The notes under the pieces were generated by a model. That model was not told the origin of the DNA. It saw only the letters and a list, made by a program, of their open reading frames with translations, and made no database searches. Both the position numbers and the translations under genes were made by a program. This document shows positions 5,738-7,973 of a stretch of DNA of 7,973 nt, piece by piece. Source of the DNA: an uncultured Fusibacter sp. (GTDB taxonomy: Bacteria > Bacillota > Clostridia > Peptostreptococcales > Acidaminobacteraceae). Every line of letters begins with the position of its first letter. Position 1 is the first letter of the stretch. The stretch covers positions 1-7,973 of the forward strand of contig CALFXQ010000202.1 of NCBI GenBank assembly GCA_937958285.1, given 5' to 3'.

Positions 5738-6911
5738 GACCCTGAACCGCTCTGCTTTCGTTCACAATTCGCTGGTAAATCTGCTTTACGGCAACCTGAT
5801 CCACCTTACAGACCTGTTTTTGCACGCGCTTAAAAACGGTGTTTTCTCTTGTTGGATCCACAATGGGCATCTCAGAATCGCGCTTTTCTCTTCCAATGGC
5901 CTTAGCGCATTGTAATCTATCGGATAACAATTGGGCAATACGAATATCTATTGCATCGATTTCATCTCGCCACATATGTGTTAAGGCTTGCTTTTGGCAG
6001 CTCATCCAAAAATCGCCTATTGCCTTTTCGGTGTCTTCTCGAAGTGCTAGACGGGCTTCCCTTAAAAGCACTTCAACGCTTTTAATCACAGTATCCAAAG
6101 ACTCCCTGTTAGCGTGAAGGACTTGCGACCACAAATGAGCATCCGATTGGGCTAAACGCCTATTGATGGCGAAGCTCGGTGGTTCTAATGACGCATGCCC
6201 TTTAGGCATTAGTCCCCATTGGATAACTGCCAACAGATGTGTGAGGTGACTTGTGACCGCATAGTACATATCGTGATCGCTGGGCTTTAAACGCTGTACT
6301 TCAAATCCAATTTGTTCCAACAAATGCGCCACGTCTCCCTCTAATTGATTGGCAGGCAAGGTTGAGGAAGCACTGCTTAAATTTGAGGCCTCAAGATGCT
6401 CATGTTGCCAGCCCACAACTGCAGTTGCACCATTTATAGCCATTGGTCCCCCCTTGGAAAAGCCCCGTTGCTCACTGCCCATTATTGGATGAACAGGCAC
6501 ATGACAAGATGCTAAACCAAGACGCTTGGCAACATGGGCTAAATGTACCTGTGTTGAATTCAATGTGATGATAGCACCTGTGTCTTTGAGCTGGATCCCC
6601 TTAGTATCTAGAGCCTCAGAAAGATCTGTTAGCCAAAGAGCTGTGGCACTTTCTGGAACGGCCAAGAGAATCCAATCAAATGCCCGTATAGCTTCGTCAT
6701 CTGGCATATCGCCAAGGGCCGATAAATCCTCTGCCAAAGTGAGCGCATAGGGTTTATCTTCTATCCAAGAAATCCATTGCCGCCTTGTATCACTATGAGT
6801 ATCTAAAACCATCAAATGTTTAAGGCCAGCTTGGAGCATCGCACATCCAACTGAGCTCCCAATCAATCCACCACCAATTAAAAGCGCACGCTGATTAGTT
6901 AATGTGTTCAT
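5730..6911 (-). CDS. tyrA: Bifunctional prephenate dehydrogenase / chorismate mutase (TyrA-AroQ fusion)
   Basis: A 393-residue cytoplasmic fusion giving both chorismate to prephenate and prephenate to 4-hydroxyphenylpyruvate. The dehydrogenase is N-terminal: Rossmann motif GGGLIGSS (13-20); D37 at the end of strand 2, which favours NAD over NADP; S119; H141-PIMGSE (catalytic His); H213-D with SHLTHLL (221-227); and NRRLAQSDAHLW (250-261), where R252 is the expected prephenate-binding Arg. An AroQ chorismate mutase forms the C-terminus (about 313-391) with all expected active-site residues: R315, R332, K343, D352, R355, E356 and Q390. This order is the reverse of the enterobacterial T-protein (mutase first). 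There is no ACT domain, unlike Bacillus TyrA. The ATG has AAAGGAGG (6925-6918) about 6 bases upstream, lying within aroF codons; overlaps are 17 bases with aroF and 8 with pheA. Confidence 0.94.
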   Translation of the reverse strand: MNTLTNQRALLIGGGLIGSSVGCAMLQAGLKHLMVLDTHSDTRRQWISWIEDKPYALTLAEDLSALGDMPDDEAIRAFDWILLAVPESATALWLTDLSEALDTKGIQLKDTGAIITLNSTQVHLAHVAKRLGLASCHVPVHPIMGSEQRGFSKGGPMAINGATAVVGWQHEHLEASNLSSASSTLPANQLEGDVAHLLEQIGFEVQRLKPSDHDMYYAVTSHLTHLLAVIQWGLMPKGHASLEPPSFAINRRLAQSDAHLWSQVLHANRESLDTVIKSVEVLLREARLALREDTEKAIGDFWMSCQKQALTHMWRDEIDAIDIRIAQLLSDRLQCAKAIGREKRDSEMPIVDPTRENTVFKRVQKQVCKVDQVAVKQIYQRIVNESRAVQGHA

Positions 6912-7908
6912 ATATGACCTCCTTTATACGGCACGCCTTTTCGATAAGGCGATTCATCGCTGCCAAATCTATGGTTTGTTGCCCGTCGCTCGTGGCTTGG
7001 TCGGGATGGTTGTGGCTCTCAACTAAGAGGCCATCTGCCCCTGCTGCTACTGCAGAAAGTGCCACTGGCGACACTGCGCTGCGTATACCCGTACCATGAG
7101 ATGGATCTGCCACAACGGGTAGATGAGAAAGTTGCTTAAGCATTGCCACGGCATTCACATCGAAGGTGTTTCTCGTCATCGTCTCGAAGGTCTTAATGCC
7201 CCGCTCACACAAAATAATCTGTGAGTTCCCATGGGCATAGATATATTCTGCGGCAAGCAGAAACTCCTCAATGGTGGCCGAAGGACCTCGCTTTAATAAG
7301 ATTGGCAGTTTCGATGCCCCACATCGCCTGAGAAGTTCAAAATTTTGCATACTGCGCGCACCTATTTGAATGCAATCAAGGTAGGTCTCGGCCACCTCGA
7401 ACTGTTTTAAATCCAACACTTCAGAAACCGCCGCCATCTGAAAACGATCCGCTGCTTGGCGAAGAATCTTCAACCCCTCGACCCCTAATCCCTGAAAACT
7501 GTAGGGTGACGTTCGTGGTTTAAATGCACCACCCCTGAGAATCTTCACACCCATCTTAGCCAAACCCTCTGCAATGGGCAACATTACATCGAGGCGTTCC
7601 ACAGAACAAGGGCCAGCCATTACTGCCAGTGGATTGTCGCCCCCCACCGCAATGTCTTTAATGCGAATCACGCTGTCATCAGACTTATAGGCTCGGCTCA
7701 CCAGCTGGTAATCCGTCGCAATGGGGATAACGTCTGCAACAAAGGGGAGAAAGTCGCGATGCCCCAAAAGATGCCCCTTCGCATTGGGCACCTGATAAAC
7801 AGGTTTTGTGCCATCTTGTATGGCCATATGGGGGATATGATGCTGTTTTAGCAAATCTTTAAAAATAAGCATAGATTTACCATTCAAAGGGTGTACTGTA
7901 ACGATCAT
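6895..7908 (-). CDS. aroF: DAHP synthase, type I-beta with N-terminal regulatory domain
   Basis: A 337-residue 3-deoxy-D-arabino-heptulosonate 7-phosphate synthase. It condenses phosphoenolpyruvate and erythrose 4-phosphate, the first step of the shikimate pathway. Residues 1-70 form the ferredoxin-like (ACT-resembling) domain that gives tyrosine-type feedback control in the Thermotoga enzyme. The TIM barrel follows, with AGPCSVE (98-104), LRGGAFKPRTSPYSFQG (124-140), QIGARSMQNF (181-190), LLKRG (204-208), ILCERGIKTFE (232-242) and DPSHGTG (268-274). The four metal ligands known from Thermotoga align with C101, H271, E297 and D308. GAGAGGAG precedes the ATG. As first gene of the overlapping aroF-tyrA-pheA set it provides flux into the pathway that the next two genes draw on. 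Feedback through the N-terminal domain is expected but the effector (Tyr, Phe or both) is not readable. Confidence 0.96.
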   Translation of the reverse strand: MIVTVHPLNGKSMLIFKDLLKQHHIPHMAIQDGTKPVYQVPNAKGHLLGHRDFLPFVADVIPIATDYQLVSRAYKSDDSVIRIKDIAVGGDNPLAVMAGPCSVERLDVMLPIAEGLAKMGVKILRGGAFKPRTSPYSFQGLGVEGLKILRQAADRFQMAAVSEVLDLKQFEVAETYLDCIQIGARSMQNFELLRRCGASKLPILLKRGPSATIEEFLLAAEYIYAHGNSQIILCERGIKTFETMTRNTFDVNAVAMLKQLSHLPVVADPSHGTGIRSAVSPVALSAVAAGADGLLVESHNHPDQATSDGQQTIDLAAMNRLIEKACRIKEVIYEHIN

Positions 7909-7934
7909 AGCGCGCTCCTCTCATAAACACCGCT

Positions 7935-7969
7935 AAAAATAAAAGGCGCATCCCTCGGGATGCGCCTTT
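7935..7969 (-). terminator. Terminator-like hairpin in the aroF leader, probable attenuator
   Basis: Bases 7942-7954 and 7957-7969 are a perfect 13-bp inverted repeat around TC (in RNA about 12 bp with a 4-base loop). Read toward aroF, the GC-rich stem is followed by TTTTATTTTT (7944-7935), a good U-tract; read the other way only TTTGCAT follows. The aroF ATG is 33 bases after the hairpin, and that gap is filled by the U-tract and ribosome binding site with no promoter. The hairpin must therefore be transcribed ahead of aroF or the operon would have no promoter. A regulated terminator (T-box, leader peptide or protein-controlled) is the best reading; a simple terminator for an upstream gene is the alternative. 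Confidence 0.75.
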
Positions 7970-7973
7970 GCAT

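Noticed and set aside
5697..6750. Several plus-strand frames opposite tyrA and the pheA start.
   Set aside because: They mirror well-supported minus-strand coding sequence, have no ribosome binding sites and no recognisable domains.
7905..7973. A 22-codon minus-strand frame from an ATG at the window edge (7973) whose TGA overlaps the aroF start as ATGA.
   Set aside because: It runs straight through the perfect hairpin and U-tract, has no visible ribosome binding site, and contains a single Tyr, two Phe and no Trp, unlike an aromatic leader peptide. An open frame of this length is easily due to chance.

Overview
The window reads as the chromosome of a low-to-middle-GC, probably anaerobic member of the Bacillota; Clostridia or Negativicutes seem most likely. 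Evidence: strong AAGGAGG-type ribosome binding sites, TTG and GTG starts, sigma-A-like promoters with TGn extensions, a LytR-CpsA-Psr (LCP) wall enzyme, the MGRIG form of the YebC N-terminus, and a Thermotoga/Bacillus-type DAHP synthase. The exact genus cannot be fixed from the sequence. All genes except the left-edge fragment look intact, and I see no insertion sequence, phage, CRISPR or tRNA.

Layout. Bases 1-130 hold the start of a minus-strand gene with an N-terminal PAS-like segment, cut by the window edge. A divergent intergenic region (131-266) carries a palindrome over its putative promoter, a good plus-strand promoter and a GC-rich dyad. Next come two adjacent single-domain rhodaneses on the plus strand (267-924), one cytoplasmic and one membrane-anchored. 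A shared hairpin (925-970) separates them from the convergent yebC-LCP pair (2552 to 985, minus strand). A second divergent promoter region (2553-2751) serves yebC and a 12-TM transporter of the oxalate/formate antiporter (OFA) family. That transporter ends at a strong terminator (3964-4001).

The right half (4010-7908, minus strand) is dominated by an aromatic amino-acid operon read right to left: aroF (DAHP synthase with regulatory N-terminal domain), tyrA-aroQ (prephenate dehydrogenase with a C-terminal chorismate mutase) and pheA (prephenate dehydratase-ACT). The three genes overlap by 17 and 8 bases, so they are almost certainly co-translated. Together they supply the first step of the shikimate pathway and the whole chorismate-to-phenylpyruvate/4-hydroxyphenylpyruvate branch. 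A terminator-like hairpin lies 33 bases before aroF in the reading direction, leaving no room for a separate promoter, which points to transcription attenuation. Downstream of pheA is a 237-residue protein I do not recognise, with its own promoter inside an inverted repeat.

The items most worth a second look are the putative attenuator before aroF, the TyrA-AroQ domain order with overlapping pheA, a three-copy 18-bp in-frame repeat inside an insertion in PheA, the Lys-to-Trp change at the expected oxalate-binding site of the OFA transporter, the unrecognised 237-residue gene, and the GC-rich dyad ahead of the rhodanese pair.
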